In this document: positions 12,701 to 22,899 of the stretch, piece after piece
Layout of the letters: each line of letters begins with the position of its first letter
Position numbering within the stretch: the first letter of the stretch is position 1
Assembly: GCA_026874595.1 (NCBI GenBank)
Contig: CM049309.1
Span: 95,130,723 to 95,194,722, forward strand
Length of the DNA: 64,000 nucleotides
Direction: 5' to 3'
Source: Sipunculus nudus
Lineage: Eukaryota > Annelida > Sipuncula > Golfingiida > Sipunculidae
Translations under genes and position numbers: made by a program
The notes under the pieces: generated by a model
Database searches by the model: none
What the model was told of the DNA's origin: nothing
What the model saw: the letters and a program-made list of their open reading frames with translations, nothing else

Positions 12701-15700
12701 AGAAATGAGGCACATGCTTGTTTTGTGTGGAAATAAATATAAGCTGTATTACGAGTTGTGGGTGTTTAGCTCATGTATGATTTTGATAGTATCTTTGGAG
12801 ATAGGGAAGAGGATTGATTTCATTTAATTTATTAACAAATGGAGTGCTATTGTCACACAGATTTTGACTTGGCCATATAACTTATAAGCAGAACATATAA
12901 TATAAGAGTTTAACTATTTATTAAAAATAATTACAAAATGTCCCAAATATAATTTTTTTAAAAAGTAATAAGAGAATCGTATTATTTATTAAAATAAAAT
13001 ACAACTGAAATGATTATTAAAATAATATCAAAGAATATATTCATGAATGCATTCATGAATACATTTTGAAATTATTTGCACTGGTATTCATATACTTTCA
13101 TTTTTACTTGAATTCCCATTCTTATGCAAGAAATTTTATAATGGAGTACATTCATATTTGTATTCAAATACATTTGCAAAGTATTTGCAAATGTCTGGTA
13201 TTTATTCAGTTTTCACCAAACAATGATGTTGAGAATCCAGAATATACAAAATTCACACATTTAAATAATGATCATAAGTACCTGGTTTTATGGCTTTTAT
13301 TCATATTAAAAAAAAAATAAATGTAATATATTCATTTTGGACTAATTTCACATCAATGTACACACTAGACACAGCAGGAATCTAGATTAATATTATCAAC
13401 TGCATCTTTGTCTATCATTAATTTCCTTCATATGATCCCTAATGATTAGTGATGAATAATATGATTGATTTTTTTATCATTAAAATTGAACTGAAAAATA
13501 CCATAGGTGACTGCATGGTGTTATTTGGAATACGTGACATTCTATCAATCGATACAAGATTCTTATATCATCAGTAACTGCAAGTTAATTTCCTGTTATT
13601 ATCAATTAACAAATTCCTTTTCTATTTTTCTTTAATGTGTTATTAAAATCCAATATAAATTTATTAATTTATTGTTTATTGTTATGTTGTTAGTTAAAAC
13701 TACAAGATGAGTTGGGTTGGACACCTGGATTAACTGTGGCTGGCCATAAGCTGCCTGGCTGCCGAAGTGTATGCCTCGCGTCAAGCATGCATAATTTGAT
13801 GAAAGGTCAACAAGGTCAACATACAGGTGACTCAAGAGGGGCTGGGGAGAGCTAAGGTCTGACATGATCTCATAAAAACATTAATAAAAGCTTCAATTTT
13901 GGCCAATTTCTTTCAGCTTTCTAAACTAAAACGCTGAAATCCTTATGTGTGCATGATATGAAAATTATATCAACAGTGCTCACAGGAAACAAACGTGCCA
14001 TGGTCAAAGTTGGGCAAAATTTAAGGCACTAATTTTATATTTATACTAATAACTTATATAATTTGAAAAATTCAGAACTAATTTTGGGTATTCAATTGAA
14101 TCTTGATAAAATAATGTTACATCCCTGACAAAAAATCTCTAGCTACAGCAATCCTCTTGTTAAGGGAGTAAATATATTTCTTGATTTTTTACAAAGTGCA
14201 TTATTTTTGGGCCCATAACTTAAAACAATTAAGCAATACTGACATCATTTCTGGCATATGCATAGAGAATGTATAGAAAAATATGTATATTATATATGAT
14301 TAAAGTCAGATCAGTGGTTTTGATCAATTGGTTTTTATTGGAAAAATGAAGTTTTTCATTAATATCTCGAAGGTATTAAGTCCTAGTGACCAAATTCTTG
14401 GCATGGAAGGGGATTTTGGAGACATCTAATTGTATGCCAAATTTTAGGAACTGAGAGCTGAAGCTGGGGAGCTGAGCTCTTGCAAACTGCATAACACTAG
14501 CTTGATGTAAACAACATGTTACAAAGTGCGTGAAAACTTGAACAAAATCTACAGTTTTTGATCAACTGTTTCAAATTTTTGGTGTTAAAAGACAAAATGC
14601 TAAAAAAAAACATGATGTGAAAATTAAATCCACAGTATTTACAGGAAAAAAACGTGCCATGGTCAAAGTTGGGCAAAATTTAAGGTACCAATTTTTTATT
14701 TTTGTTAATATTTCAAAAAATTTAAAAGATTTTGATCTAATTTTGGGTATACAATTTAATTTTGATTAATTAAAGTTATATTGCTGGAAAAAAAAGTCCA
14801 TAGCTTTAACATGTTTTGTGTTAAGTAATCAAATATCTTTCCTGATTTTTTACAAAATGCATCATGTTTGGGCCCATAACTTTTTTAAATTATATAATAC
14901 AGACATAATTTCTGGCACGTACATAGAAACTATATAGGGGAATATTTATGGTAAATATGAGGAAAAACAGATGAGTAGTTTTGATATTAGGCAGTCCTGA
15001 AGTGTGAAAATAGGTTTTTAATAAAAAATGGAGGTTTTACCTTAATTTCTCAAAGGAACGAAGTTGCAAAGACCCAGTTTTCGGCTTGGAAGGAGATCTT
15101 GGGGACATCTAACATTATGCCAAATTTTGGATTCCTGGGTCTTACGGTTTCAAAACGTGCCACATCTACGGACGGACGGACGACGGACAATGGACCACGA
15201 CTATAGCTCAGATGACTTATAGTCAGCTGAGCTAAAAATGAATGATATTATGCTTACCTTTGAGAAGCAAATCTATCTATTAAATAAAGTGACAATTGTC
15301 TGGAAGCACCCCATGTTACATTTATAGTTTTAATTTTTCTTTTAATCAAAGTTCTAGCAATTTTTGCCTATTAAACACCACAGTAACATCACTGAAAATG
15401 TTTAAGATGAAATCAGTAGTATGGTAAATTACTGAAACAACCTACCAGGGTACAGGTGCCAGTCCAGTTTAACTGTCTGGGCTTTACCTTGTTTTCTGAG
15501 CCAAGAGCTGATGCACCAGTCTGAGCATATGGACACAAAACCAGAGCTCACTAATGAGGTGCCAATAGTCTACTGATAAGGACTCTCAGCCAGTTGATTA
15601 AGTAATGTCCAAATGTCTTACTCTTCATGTGCTACTTTCAGTTAGTTTTCATGATCCACATATAAATTTTCAAAATGAAACAACTAGACTGAAAAATGGC

Positions 15701-16742
15701 ACTGCAGAAATATACAAATCTATACGTCTTTTAAATTTTTTTTTTCACACATAATTGTAATATAATTGTAAGGGTAACTATGCAAATCATTATTGTTTTA
15801 AACTTTGATGTTAAATGGATTGAAATAAAAATGAATTTCAATATAAAAATTGAAAAACTTCATTGTGTAAAGAACTTGGTTCTAGAAATATGTAACTGTC
15901 TACTGTCCCAGCTGTCCCTATTGTGTCTATAGAAGTAGTTGAGAGAGGATTTTGTAAAGAAAAACAACTACGTTTATCACTGGAAAGAATAAACACTGAA
16001 GTCTTGGTCACTGAAACAGCCAAAATACTCCAGACTTTACCAGCTTTTAACACAAGGGGGAGTGGAAATAAGCATTCCTTATTTCCACTCCCGGGGAGTG
16101 GAAATAAGGCCTGCCTTATCATATATACCGTACATTGAAATACATTCCCGTGCAGCTCATGAAAAACCCACTTCTCATCAACCAACTGTTGAAATATAAC
16201 AATATTGAGGGAATAAGTAATATTCAAGTTTCATAAGAGCCGTCGGGTCCATGCCCAGCAGCACCAATTGCTATGTATAAATGTCCAGCCCTACCACACG
16301 AATCCTGACCACGCCCAGGAACCGCACACCCATCCCGACCGCGCTCATTGCAACCCTAATCAGTGGAAATAAGGCCTGCCTTTTACTTTTGGTTAGGTAT
16401 GGATTATACATTATCATTCCACTGATTTAAGCCCACAAAACAAGACTCAAGAGATTTTGAAATTAAGGTGTCTTATACTATATTACTTATAAACCTTAGG
16501 TCAAACCTCAGATTGGATTCAACCACAACATGTATACATCGATCTCACTATGAAAATAATACGATATGAACTCTAAAAGTTTATGAGTTTCGACCTGAAC
16601 TTGGACTCACTGTAGACGGTTGAACCTTGTCCCTGATGACACATGGGTCGTCAGGTACCGCTTACGGACATAGGGAGCGATAATGGGGTTAGAAGAGACT
16701 ACACTCATAAGAATAATGCACTTACCCCGTGTTGGCTGCCAT
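3688..16742 (-). CDS. HSDL2: HSDL2, hydroxysteroid dehydrogenase-like protein 2, 5' part (four exons, 3' end outside window)
   Basis: Four exons on the minus strand join in phase: 16742-16726, 10394-10231, 7249-7036 and 3791-3688 (17+164+214+104 nt, ending in phase 1). The protein starts MAANTG and continues LAGKT, the same spacing as the N-terminus of vertebrate HSDL2. Visible short-chain dehydrogenase motifs are the Rossmann glycine motif SGASRGIG, AAKTAEPHPKLPGTIYTAA, the NNASAI motif, and the active-site serine region HILNNSPPLNMSP. The YxxxK catalytic pair and the C-terminal SCP2 sterol-carrier domain, known for this family, would lie left of base 1. In mammals HSDL2 is a peroxisomal protein linked to fatty-acid metabolism; that role is inferred here from homology. 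The gene is unusual in that introns 3 and 4 both begin with long arrays of the preceding exon's end plus its donor site. Identification is secure; expression is untested. Confidence 0.95.
3792..4018 (-). other. HSDL2: End of HSDL2 intron 3 (unique sequence with 3' splice site)
   Basis: This AT-rich unique stretch lies between the 49-bp array and exon 4. On the minus strand it holds a T-rich tract and ends TTTCATCATTTCAG at the exon 4 acceptor. It is the only non-repetitive part of intron 3. Confidence 0.8.
4019..7076 (-). repeat. 49-bp tandem array made of HSDL2 exon 3 end plus 5' splice site
   Basis: About 62 units of 49 bp run head to tail. On the minus strand each is the last 41-44 bases of exon 3 (coding DLMMNINARGTYL, with the INA codons drifted in most copies) followed by GTAAGTAC. 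The first unit is the real exon end, and units closest to the exon keep the exon-type AGCGTTGATG (plus strand), so the origin is direct. CTG|GTAAGT is retained in the great majority of units, even though the coding part has drifted to AAGGCTAGAGG. A few units carry donor changes (for example GTTAGT from ACTAACC). Confidence 0.95.
7036..7249 (-). CDS. HSDL2: HSDL2 exon 3 (NNAS motif); source of the 49-bp array
   Basis: The acceptor is TTCTGTTTTAG| and the donor is CTCTG|GTAAGTAC. The 214 bases encode the segment from EAAGGKCLPCIVD through KFGGIDILVNNASAISLTG to DLMMNINARGTYL. The final two bases TG join with C from exon 4 to give Cys (GTYLC-SKYC). The last 41-44 coding bases plus the first 5-8 intron bases form the repeat unit of the array that follows immediately. 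Reading through the donor gives TAA in the second intron codon, so failure to splice here truncates the protein. Confidence 0.95.
7297..9925 (+). mobile_element. 2.6 kb dispersed repeat, copy 1 (HSDL2 intron 2)
   Basis: The stretch begins AACAAGGGACC with GACGCTCAGCTG and ends (GGAC)n, then GACTATAGCTCAGATGAC and CAGCTGAGCTAAAAATGAAT. It is matched nearly base for base by 12642-15243. No coding frame of use is seen, so it is probably a non-autonomous element. It contains an internal direct duplication: the section around 8610 (AACGTGCCATGGTC, GTTGGGCAAAATTT) recurs around 9300. The terminal (GACG)n plus AGCTCAG motif resembles repeats common in molluscs. Confidence 0.8.
9827..9864 (+). repeat. 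(GGAC)n microsatellite
   Basis: About nine perfect GGAC units sit at the 3' end of the 2.6 kb repeat. The second copy at 15173 has only about three, so the tract varies in length between copies. Confidence 0.9.
9926..10230. other. HSDL2 intron 2, unique part
   Basis: AT-rich intron sequence between the first 2.6 kb repeat and exon 2. The open frames on the minus strand here are extensions of exon 2 past its donor. Nothing else is seen. Confidence 0.6.
10231..10394 (-). CDS. HSDL2: HSDL2 exon 2 (Rossmann NAD(P)-binding motif)
   Basis: The acceptor is GGTTACAG| at 10395 and the donor is AAG|GTAACA at 10230. The 164 bases encode the glycine-rich SGASRGIGKAIALKCARDG segment and the AAKTAEPHPKLPGTIYTAAKE segment typical of HSDL2. 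The exon begins after two bases of a split codon and ends after one, matching exons 1 and 3. Unlike exons 3 and 4 it is not followed by a tandem array. Confidence 0.95.
10395..12641. other. HSDL2 intron 1, distal part; no gene seen
   Basis: AT-rich intron with short chance frames. Around 11060-11160 there is a local run of repeats of TTTTATCCAG/TTTAATCCAG. At 12499-12531 there is a palindrome related to the one at 16058. Confidence 0.5.
12499..12531. repeat. Palindromic module (CTTATTTCCACTCCC type)
   Basis: CTTATTTCCACTCCC is followed closely by AGGGAGTGGAAAAAAG, an imperfect inverted repeat with almost no loop. The same arms recur at 16058-16108, and a half-module at 16360. Confidence 0.75.
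12642..15243 (+). mobile_element. 2.6 kb dispersed repeat, copy 2 (HSDL2 intron 1)
   Basis: This is colinear with 7297-9925 over its whole length, in the same orientation and with the same ends (AACAAGGGACC to GAGCTAAAAATGAAT). It carries small indels and a short (GGAC)n tract. The two copies flank HSDL2 exon 2 as direct repeats, so unequal exchange between them could delete that exon. Confidence 0.82.
15244..16725. other. HSDL2 intron 1, proximal part
   Basis: No gene is seen here. It holds the hairpin modules at 16058-16108 and a short C-rich stretch at 16250-16350. The 129-residue minus-strand frame and its plus-strand partner across the hairpin are low-complexity chance frames. Confidence 0.5.
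16058..16108. repeat. Triple alternating hairpin module
   Basis: GGGAGTGGAAATAAG (16058-16072), loop CATTC, then its exact complement CTTATTTCCACTCCC (16078-16092), then GGGGAGTGGAAATAAG again (16093-16108). The middle arm can pair perfectly with either neighbour (15 bp stems). Related arms occur at 12499 and 16360, so this is a dispersed palindromic repeat. Confidence 0.85.
16726..16742 (-). CDS. HSDL2: HSDL2 coding exon 1 (start codon)
   Basis: Seventeen coding bases give MAANT plus two bases of the next codon, followed by the donor GG|GTAAGTGC. The ATG has A at -3 and G at +4 (good Kozak context), and an in-frame TAA lies five codons upstream, which fixes the start. The split codon completes with the first base of exon 2 to give MAANTGALAGKT, colinear with the human N-terminus. 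The 5' UTR lies above 16742 but its start is not evident. Confidence 0.88.
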
Positions 16743-17285
16743 ACTGGTTACTGGTTAATAAAGGTAATACTGAAATATGTGAAGCCACAGTTCAGAGACA
16801 GATGGACTTGTTTGTCAGTGCTGCCTGAACTTTAAACGACCCGGCTGGATCAGACTCCGCGTCACACTTCTTGACCTGTTGTCAGAGGAACTCCACATGG
16901 AGGCCAAGGAGGACCACTGCCACCGACTAAGCACACGCCAGGTTAAAGTCCCATCAACATTTGAACTAATTTAAACATAGGCCGAACTCAGGGGCGTCAA
17001 TATAAGGGGGGGGGGGGGATGGGGGTTACCCCCCCCCTCACTTTTTCGCAAGGGGGGGGGGGGATGATCTATGCTATGAAATTCTGAGAAGAATATTTAT
17101 ATATTGGAAATGAAATATATATCATAATTAGAATTATGCACTTTAGTTCAATTTCTGAGTTTAATATGAAATATTTTATATCTAAACCTGATTTACAATT
17201 AACATATACTGGAAACAGAATAGATTATTTTCAAAAACCTTATACTTAATTGTAATATATTTAAATGTTTCACACAGACAATAAA

Positions 17286-17323
<38 letters not shown>

Positions 17324-17900
17324 TGTGTGTTTGTGTGTGTGTTTGAAAAAAGTTGCGAGTCATCCACCCACCCTTGAAGACATATTGCATGACGCCACTG
17401 GCCGAACTCCTGTAATTACTGATTCTATTACAAGGGTTTAAAATTAAAATAAACTCAAATTCATCTTTACACAGATACATATGTTAAAAAGAATACATAT
17501 AAGCCTACCGTATACGTACTAAAAGGAATTTAATTAATACATATGGCATTACTACTAGACCTACTACTACCACTCCTACTGGGCCTACTAGTTCCTACTA
17601 CTTAACTACTACTACTACTACTAATAATAATAAATAATAATGATACTAATTATTAATTATATAAAAAATGACCAATTACATCATTACAGAAGAGACAGTT
17701 ACAAACTATGTTAAAAGACAGCATAAAAGCTGATCATTAAACTCAAGAAATATTGCAGAAGAGCGCCGCCCGGGAAGAAAAAAAAATAATGTATGGTGTA
17801 GGTACCCAAAGTTTTATAAAAGACTGACGTTGACCGACTAAGTCCACCAAAGGGCCGCAGATTTCCGGCAGGAAGGCAGAAACAGCAGTACCAGAGTCTC
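16743..17900. other. Region 5' of HSDL2; 5' UTR/promoter not resolved, simple repeats
   Basis: The stretch just above 16742 should hold the HSDL2 5' UTR and promoter, but no TATA box or clear start is visible. Poly-G and poly-C runs lie at 17007-17064. A (TA)n tract lies at about 17290-17320 followed by (TG)n. An (ACT)n/(AAT)n-rich tract lies at 17545-17640. Confidence 0.5.
17290..17320. repeat. (TA)n microsatellite
   Basis: About fifteen TA units are followed by a short TG tract to 17343. Confidence 0.9.
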
Positions 17901-17919
17901 GTAACAGCTAGATCCTATA

Positions 17920-18150
17920 CCACCAACGAATTACCAAGGATGGACAAGATCCGCGGCAGATTCGAGGAGACCATTGACCACATTATTGCAGGCATGACAG
18001 TATAGCTTGAACAGAAGCCAAACACTGTGAATGACACACTGGCAGAAGAAGTGATATTCTGTTGGACATGCCAATCCAAACTGATGAAGAGAAAAAAAGC
18101 CAACAGGTCAGACATAATCATCGAAGACATGCATAAGACAGAAAACCTGT
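17920..18150 (+). pseudogene. Non-LTR retrotransposon pol, C-terminal fragment with endonuclease start (left half)
   Basis: Translation gives FEETIDHIIAG, matching the zinc-finger-like ETIDHIISGCP segment seen in the C-terminal part of R2/NeSL-like retrotransposon proteins. An in-frame stop follows, then EEVIFCWTCQSKLMKRK and RSDIIIEDMHKT, which corresponds to the first half (RPDIVI.D) of a restriction-like PD-(D/E)xK endonuclease. The frame then runs into the 41-bp satellite. The right half of the same protein resumes at 29030. The fragment is 5' truncated and inactive. Confidence 0.7.
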
Positions 18151-19565
18151 GTCCTCATCAAATACATGTACATAGTACATGTCAGTGCCGTCAGACAGAA
18201 AACCTCTGCCCTCAGCGGTATATATTGTACATGTCAGTGCCGCCAGACAGGAAATCTGTGCCCTCATCAACATGTCAGTGCCGTCAGACAGAAAACCTGT
18301 GCTCTCAGCGATACACATTGTACATGTCAGTGCCGCCAGACAGGAAATCTGTGCTCTCAGCGATATACATTGTACATGTCAGTGCCGCCAGACAGAAATA
18401 TCTGTGCCCTCATCGATATGTCAGAGCCGCCAGACAGAAAACCTGTGCTCTCATCGATATGTCAGTGCCGCCAGACAGAAAACCTGTGCCCTCATCGATA
18501 TGTCAGTGCCGTCAGACAGAAAACCTGTGTCCTCATCGATATGTCAGAGCCGCCAGACAGAAAACCTGTGCTCTCATCGATATGTCAGTGCCGCCAGACA
18601 GAAAACCTGTGCCCTCATCGATATGTCAGTGCCGTCAGACAGAAAACCTGTGTCCTCATCGATATGTCAGTGCCGTCAGACAAAACACCTGTGCCCTCAT
18701 CGATATGTCAGTGCCGTCAGACAGAAAACCTGTGCCCTCATCGATATGTCGGTGCCGTCAGACATAAAACCTATGCCCTCATCGATATGTCGGTGCCGTC
18801 AGACATAAAACTTGTGCCCTTATCGATATGTCAGTGCCGTTAGACAGAAAACCTGTGTCCTCATCGATATGTCAGTGCCGTCAGACAGAAAACCTGTGCC
18901 CTCATCGATATGTCAGTGCCGTCAGACAGAAAACCTCTGTCTTCATCGATATACATTGTACATTTCAGTGCCGTCAGACAGGAAACCTGTGCCCTCATCG
19001 ATATGTCAGTACCGTCAGACAGAAAACATGTGCCCTCATCGATATGTCAGTGCCGTTAGACAGAAAACCTGTGTCCTCATCGATATGTCAGTGCCGCCAG
19101 ACAGGAAACCTGTGCCCTCATCGATATGTCAGTGCCGTCAGAGAGAAAACCTCTGTCTTCATCGATATACATTGTACATGTCAGTGCCGTCATACAGGAA
19201 ACCTGTGCCCTCATCGATATGTCAGTGCCGTCAGACAGAAAATCTGTGTCTTTGTCGATATGTCAGTGCCGTTAGACAGAAAACCTGTGCTCTCATCGAT
19301 ATGTCAGTGCCGCCAGACAGAAAACCTGTGCTCTCATCGATATGTCAGTGCCGTCAGACAGAAATCCTGTGTCCTCATCGATATACATTGTACATGTCAG
19401 TGCCGTAAAACAGAAAACCTGTGTTCTCATCGATTTACGTGTCAGTGCCGTCAGACAGAAAACCGGTGTCCTCATTGATATCTCAGTGCCGCCGGACAGA
19501 AAACCTGTGTCCTCATCGATATGTCAGTGTTGCCAGACGAAAAACCTGTGTCCTTATCGGTATAC
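18137..19565 (+). repeat. 41-bp satellite, left block (derived from LINE endonuclease codons)
   Basis: About 33 units of 41 bp, some with an 11-bp insertion (ATACATTGTAC) making 52 bp. In one frame a unit reads KTCVLIDMSVPSDR, the second conserved block (LIDxxVPxD) of the restriction-like endonuclease of the flanking non-LTR element. Because 3x41 is divisible by three, all three frames stay open for hundreds of bases, giving false proteins of about 200 residues. The block ends where the LTR element begins. Confidence 0.92.
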
Positions 19566-20468
19566 TGTTACAGATGTCTGTTTTATTGTGAGCTGTGTAC
19601 ATGTCTCTTTTATTGTGCGCTGTTGACATTCTGATTCGTGTTTGGCTCAAGCCCTGGGCGTTGTTATGCTACAACGTTCCTTGTTCTAGCTGGCCGTGTG
19701 CGCCCTACGTGTAAACACAGCGGTCATGCTAGTCTGGGGCTCTCGCCTGGCCGAGCCGGGCCGGCTCACGTGTAACCCTGACATGTAGAAACACAGCATT
19801 CTTATTCTAGATGTTTCCTGTAACGTGTGTAGTATTGGGTTATTTGGATAGTTCCAGAAACGGAAAGTTCTCGGCTTGAGGAAAAGTTATAATAAGGGGG
19901 CTGTGATTTAGAGCCGGGAGAGAGGGGAGAAAAATTCCAGCGGACACAGAAGTGTGTGTCAGTTTGTAGACCTTTTCCGATAATTGTGGCAGTTATAGAT
20001 TTTCTTCTAAATTTGTGACGGATCTTATATAGTCTTCAGTTTGCTTTCGGGATTATAACAAGAACTTCACTTTTGGATTACAACGGATTGATATGTGAAT
20101 GAACTGGACTGTTATTCTCTGAGAAGATTTATGTGAACTATTCATCTGGGTTTTACGTTATAAAGGACTTGTTGTCGCTGTGACAGTAGTGGTATCCAGG
20201 TACTGTACACTTTATCTATATACTTGTATTGATTTGCTGTTGTACTGTTGTTATACTGTGAAATTGTATTGATTTAGTGTATTGTAATGTTAGGATTGTT
20301 TAAAGAATAAATTATAGTTACTTGTTTACAAAAAACACTGACTTCTTTATTCATTCCCCTAGACATTTCACGCTGCCTTGTGTTACAGAATCTGATTTTT
20401 TTTTATCTCCATTACAGAATTTGTGTTCATCACGAATATGTGAACTGTTGATATTAGGTTCCGTAACA
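19566..20468 (+). repeat. 5' LTR
   Basis: Begins TGTTACAG and ends CCGTAACA, giving 6-bp terminal inverted repeats. A TATA-like TTATAATAAG lies near 19888-19897 and an AATAAA polyadenylation signal at 20306-20311. Its counterpart is 25363-26256. The element's primer site follows at once. Confidence 0.9.
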
Positions 20469-20473
20469 TAAAT

Positions 20474-20491
20474 TGGAGGCTCGTCCGGGAT
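20474..20491 (+). promoter_or_regulatory. Primer-binding site, tRNA-Pro type
   Basis: TGGAGGCTCGTCCGGGAT, five bases after the 5' LTR, differs by one base from the well-known tRNA-Pro primer site (TGGGGGCTCGTCCGGGAT). Confidence 0.88.
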
Positions 20492-20634
20492 GCTTAATAG
20501 TTTTTAAAATTTATTAGGCCTTGCCCTAGACATATCATTTACAATACATTGTTTATAAGATTACACATTGTTAACATTCCATTGTTTATAAGATTTATCT
20601 CAGTGGTTTTTTGTTATTGTTTAAACATCTTAAT

Positions 20635-21830
20635 ATGGCAGATTTCAAACCTGAGACATTTGTTGAAGATCCCGACCCTGATCAACTTGAACAGTTACCT
20701 AAGGAATAGTTGTTGCGTTTGGGTCAACACTTAGGGCTTAGTGTGAAAAAAAGCTTTGAGAAAGCCTGATATCCTTGCTGAAATCATGCAGGATCTAGTT
20801 AGCAAAGGTTTAATTGAAGAGAGTGAAGTGGAAACATAAAAAAATGACAGCCTTGCTATGCAGTTGGAATTAAAAAAGTTAGAAATGCAACATGAGCTAG
20901 CATTAAAACAGTTAGAAAGGGAAGAACATGAGAAAGAAAAATAAAAATAAATTTAGTTAAAACGACTGGAATTAGAAAGACTTAAACTAGAACATAGTCT
21001 ACGTGCTGCCTCAACTCACAGTTTTGATGTTTCTAAACACATTAGACTTGTCCCACCTTTTCAAGAAAAAGAGGTTGATAAATATTTCTTATACTTTGAG
21101 AAGGTAGCTGAAAATTTAAAATGGCCTAAGGAAAATTGGACTATGCTATAACAAAGTGTATTGACTTGCAAGGCCAGTGAAATTTACACAGAGCTTTCAG
21201 TAGAAGCCGCTGCTGACTATGACCAGGTTAAACGGTTAATCCTAAAAGGTTATGAGTTAGTTCCGGAGGCTTACCGCCAGAAATTCAGAAATTGGGAAAA
21301 GCGCAAAGAACAGACCTATGTCGAATTTGCTAGGACAAAAGAGCAGTTGTTTGATCGCAGGTGTAATTCTAAAACTGTAATGAAAAATTATGACAATTGC
21401 CGCCAGTTGATTTTGCATGAAGAATTTAGGCGCTGCATTAACGCAGGTGTTAAAACTTTTCTGGATGAGAAAACCCTGAAACAGTTGACATTGCTGCTCA
21501 ATAAGCTGATGATTATTCATTAACACACAAAATATTCTTTACTAGTCATTCACAAACAAGAATGTAAATCAGTATGGTCAAAAGAAGTTTAAGGCGCAGT
21601 CACCCGGTACTAGTAGTCCTGATAGTTCAGCAAAGTCCATTGCTACACCTCAGTCCACGTCCACTGTGTCTAAATCCAACCAAGGTCAGCCATTTTCAAA
21701 GAAAATCTGTAATTACTGCAAAAAGGAAGGTCATCTAAAATCTGACTGCTCGAAACTTGCAAATAAACCAAAGGGTAAACCTTCTAGTTTTGTTTCAAAA
21801 TCTATGCATAGCATAGATTAGTACAAGAGC
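20635..21830 (+). pseudogene. gag pseudogene (SCAN-like capsid plus zinc knuckle)
   Basis: Starts MADFKPETF, with an in-frame stop after 24 codons and several more in the following charged coiled-coil stretch. The capsid part (about 21040-21520) includes VPPFQEKEVDKYF, KGYELVPEAYRQKFRNW and YVEFARTKEQLFDR, resembling the retroviral-type capsid from which vertebrate SCAN domains arose. A CCHC zinc knuckle (CNYCKKEGHLKSDC) is at 21708-21749. Nothing here could be translated as a whole. Confidence 0.85.
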
Positions 21831-22230
21831 CAGGCTCTTTTCATGTAAATAAGGGATACAACTCCTTTATTGACTCTAATAAAGAGTTTGATGCTACGGA
21901 GGCCAACGTGCCGTCTGAATCCAAAGAAGAATCCGTAGCTTGCGGGTAAAAACCTCAGTTGATTCCTGCGAGGAATTTAATAAGGCTAGGTCCTTTCAAG
22001 ACTCCTGCGAGGAGTATCCTTTACATAAGGTAAAGGTCCTTTAATGACTCTTGCGAGAGTATTTCAAATGAGGCCAGGTCCTCTTATGACAAACAGAAGT
22101 TTGTTTCTGCTGAGGAAATTTCCTCTGTTGACTCCCATGAGGAGTTTGATGGTAAAAAGGATGTAGATTCCTCTAATGACTCTGAAAAAGAGTTTATGAC
22201 TGACACTAGACACTATCAGTGTCAGTTCTT
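21830..22230 (+). pseudogene. Gag-protease linker with short internal repeats
   Basis: A serine/acidic spacer with several frameshifts holds repeated short motifs of the type GACTC-T-GCGAGGAGT (reading SxDSxEEF). It is probably the flexible region between gag and protease. Confidence 0.6.
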
Positions 22231-22625
22231 TGTTTGATGAAACTGAGGTAGTAGATTCCTCTTCTGACTCTGAAATTGAGTTATTTGAGCCATTCATACA
22301 TGATGGTTTTGTATCACTTTCAAGTGATTCTTCAGATTCTACCCCTATTAGAATTTTGAGGGACACTGGTTCAGGCCAGACTCGCATGTTAGCAAACACT
22401 TTGCCATTTTCTAATAGGTCTTTTACTGGTGCACATGCACTTGTTAATGGTGTTTTCAGACAAGCACACTTCAGTTCCGCTTCACAGTATCCAATTAAAG
22501 TCAGATTTGATTTCTTGGAAAATTACTGTGGGCATAAGAGCTACTTTACCTTTTAAGGGAATTCAGTTGCTGTTAGGCAATGATGTTGCAGGTGACAAAG
22601 TACAGCCTGTACCAATAGTGACAGA
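22230..22625 (+). pseudogene. Aspartic protease remnant
   Basis: Contains the active-site turn DTGSG (codons near 22361) in the context IRILRDTGSGQTRML. After a frameshift near 22520 comes LPFKGIQLLLGNDVAG, matching the usual C-terminal LLGND motif of gypsy proteases. The frame continues towards integrase. Confidence 0.8.
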
Positions 22626-22899
22626 AAAACCGTCACTTGATCAGGACACTGATCCTGAAAGTCAGGAAATTCCTGGTTTGTATCCTTCATGTGCTGTAAC
22701 TAGATCTTTGGCCAAGAAAAACACACATGAGGATAATGGTCCAGATAATAACACTCTTGGAGTCACTAGTGACTCGTCTAACGACTCGCCCGTACAGGAT
22801 GCAGCATTTTCAAGGTCAGAACGTATCGCAGAACAGCATAAGGACCCTAATATTTCATGTTTGTTTCCCAGGGCAGTTTCTAAAGATGAACCGTCACAG

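Noticed and set aside
18027-19478. Overlapping 200-residue frames with CQCRQTENLC-type repeats
   Set aside because: All three plus frames are open because 3x41 bp is a multiple of three. They are readings of the satellite derived from a LINE.
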